From Phoronis australis (Eukaryota; Phoronida; Phoronidae): a stretch of DNA of 29,424 nucleotides. The position numbers were made by a program, and so were the translations under genes. The notes under the pieces were generated by a model. It did not search any database. It had not been told where the DNA came from and saw nothing but the letters and a program-made list of their open reading frames with translations. This document shows positions 27,134 to 29,424 of the stretch, piece after piece; within the stretch, counting starts at the first letter, position 1, and each line of letters begins with the position of its first letter. The DNA lies in contig NMRA01000019.1 in assembly GCA_002633005.1 (NCBI GenBank), positions 18,541 through 47,964 on the forward strand. Reading direction: 5' to 3'.

Positions 27134-29424
27134 CTGGAAACAGAAAAAGAAAAACATGAAATGGTGTATAATACTTAAATACCTTGCAAAAAGACAATTC
27201 AAAATATGATGACTTCCATATCACTGCAATAGAATTTAAGCTCAGATTTTGAACTTGCAGACAACACACTCATAAGTATGAAGTCGTCATTTAAAAATCA
27301 AAGATTCTTAGAAATGATTCAGAACTAACATCCAGTCTACTTTCATTACGGTAGAAGTCAAAGGGATTTAGAAAATTTTCCTGGAAGTAAATACTTGCAC
27401 ATTTCCACAAATGCATTTAGATTAAAAATTAAATTATGTTGCCAAATCTAAAGAAAAAAAAACAACAGTATAGACTTAACTCGAGTGAAGAACATACATT
27501 AGGACTAAAGATAACGAATTAAGCCAATGTTCAGAAAATCATTCGTACACAGGGAACACAATGAAACGAGCTCATAACACTTTAAGTACGGCATTAGTGG
27601 AATCCGAAATAAACTCCAGTTCCATAAATAATACATTTACAATAGACTGATTTAATATTTTCAAGAATTCTTGGGGTAAAATGGTGTTCTTCTGAAACGC
27701 AAATAGTAACTATACCTAATTATAACTGAATAAAAAACAAAAATAATTTCAGTGCATATCAAGTTACAAATGGATGATTTAATAAGGCAAACAGGATATA
27801 ATTAAACCCAGGGCTTCCCTTACAAATCAAACTGGTTTCAACTGACCAGGAAACAGCATGCAAAAATTAGGCTTCTTAATAAGAAACATATGGCAAACTT
27901 GCCTATATTAGGACTAACCAGAGACAACAATAAATTGGGATTTCCCTTTTCCACAGAAAACCTGCATCTAAACAGGATGCTCCTACACCACGGCTAGAAG
28001 AGTTGGATCTGAGCACAAAAGACGACACAACCAAAAATCTTGGTCTCCATTAGTTCATCAACAGCCTTTAAGAACAAAAAATAGTTACTGAACTGTCTGG
28101 GATTGCAAAACCACAAAAGGCAAACCTCACTGCTAAAAATGGCAAACATACACACACCAGCGTATCCATGGAATTTTTGTACTAGTAAGTATCTTGGAAA
28201 ATGTACCAAGACATGCAAATGTTTTCGGAACACCAGCACCACCAATTTTGAGTCCTTGGGGAAATGGAGGGCGTATGGGAAATGGTAGAGCAGGACGTTT
28301 ATGTTAACAATCCCAGTAAAACTACAACTTCAGTCCCTTTGGATATAGGGTAACGTGCTACAAATGACTAAGACAGCTTCCCAGTATCATCCTAAATATT
28401 GCTCACATATCTCTAAATAACTTAGATAAAAACCCCTGCTCCTCAAGTCACACACTACAGCTGCCAACTGACCATGAATGTGACTGCAATATCAAAATGC
28501 ATCAAACTTCAAACGGCCGTGTTTTTTACAGTAATTTAATCAATCAAAACAAAAGTACTGGTTACGAGGTCTCTGGCATTAGGAAGGTATAGCATATATA
28601 ACTGCACATTAAATCCAAATCAGAGCTAAAACACAGGAAACCACAGAGTGCAACTTTGTTTAGCATGGTGTATTGATTTAACAGTAGGTATTTAACTTGG
28701 GTGTAATTAGTCAGCATGAGGCCAACACAGGAAGTCTATTGATTGGCTGACATCAAGTGGTGAAGGCCAACAGTCAACACTCTTCTTCCCTGGAACATCA
28801 CAACTGTGAAACCAAAAGATACCAAGTGGGGACCCCAGGACAAGCTGAACTTATATAGTGAGGGCCTGCATTTGACTTTGAGGTAAGAATAACTAAACAC
28901 AGTAGTGGAAAAACTAGCGAATAAATAACGGATATGCAATTCAGTTGTGCGAAATAATAGGATAAGAGAACAAGATTTTTTATGAATTTTCATGTAATTT
29001 GAAATGTGCCTCTGTGCATTTCGCTGTGGCTATCTAAGACTGCAAAAGCAGAGCAGAAAAAATCAGCAAAATGACGTCAGATGATTCAGGTAAAAGATTT
29101 TCAGTAGAAACTCTGTTTCCAACAAAATGCTTTATCAATAAAGAGACGTAATTAATAACAAGAGCAACGCAGAGCGTTGAAATGCGCCCACAATTGCACC
29201 GCATACGGTATCCTTCTAGGGTTGTTTATTGGTACCATAAAGTGGCCAGTAGAGGGCATATATGTAGTATGTTGTACTTTGCAAAATGGAAAGGCATGGT
29301 CCTTGTCTCCTCAATAGGCTAGGGGCAAAATGTGAGTAATCTTCATAATACAAGCACATCCTATACACCAGTTGCTTAAAGCACCACAGAAACATAGAAT
29401 TAAAAACAAATTTACCAACATACG
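27134..29424 (-). other. Upstream intron(s) of the DNAAF9-like gene, no firm exon
   Basis: About 2.3 kb with no exon I can defend. The last bases (29413-29424) contain a minus-strand CGTATGTTG|GTAAAT that could be the donor end of the preceding exon, and its phase is compatible, but too little is visible. A short stretch at about 29166-29255 (CAACGCAGAGCGTTG, GGCCAGTAGAGGGC) looks like dispersed repeat. Confidence 0.4.

Noticed and set aside
27994-28245. Possible DNAAF9-like exon around an AAAG acceptor (…AVDELMETKIFG…)
   Set aside because: There is no suitable GT donor in phase before the stop, and a donor with one base left over is required.
28736-28993. 85-codon minus-strand frame with a CCAG acceptor-like site
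   Set aside because: It runs to a stop without a donor in phase and shows no family resemblance.

Overview
This is an intron-rich animal nuclear sequence. Every convincing coding segment is a short exon of about 26 to 224 nt bounded by GT..AG sites in consistent phase, and the introns hold MITE-, SINE- and LINE-like debris and minisatellites. Nothing bacterial, viral or organellar was seen. The short introns, the GPAT4-like and DNAAF9-like genes, and two diverged copies of one locus joined across an 'n' suggest a highly heterozygous invertebrate. A lancelet is a reasonable guess, but that is inference.

Layout. (1) Positions 1-265, minus strand: the first coding piece of a THAP zinc-finger protein, cut by the window edge. 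(2) About 1647-13915, plus strand: the last nine coding exons of an ER glycerol-3-phosphate acyltransferase of the GPAT3/GPAT4 family (328 residues here, N-terminus missing), with the NHTSPID and FPEGTCINNTS motifs, a 3' UTR and AATAAA. Its introns contain a tRNA-like SINE, a palindrome of about 1 kb, a Harbinger-like MITE with TTA target duplication, a second MITE candidate and a 23-bp minisatellite. Exon 8 occurs twice (10926-11005 and 12166-12245) in two near-identical blocks on either side of the 'n'. The exon is 80 nt, so using both copies would frameshift; this looks like two haplotypes joined in assembly. (3) About 29.4 kb down to 14.9 kb, minus strand: 17 firm exons plus one tentative exon of a large protein (about 757 C-terminal residues). 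I attribute it, with moderate confidence, to DNAAF9 (C20orf194/Shulin), a dynein-arm packaging factor. It includes a 31-nt microexon required by reading phase.

The two large genes converge tail to tail. AATAAA signals for both strands lie ten bases apart near 13.9 kb, so their 3' UTRs may meet or overlap. I see no functional link between lipid synthesis and cilia beyond this proximity.

No new multi-gene system was found. The items most worth checking are the duplicated exon around the 'n', the haplotype-specific repeat beside it, the diverged palindrome, the intact-ended Harbinger-like MITE, the THAP start exon, the microexons, and an unexplained CpG-bearing segment at 24.84-25.60 kb.
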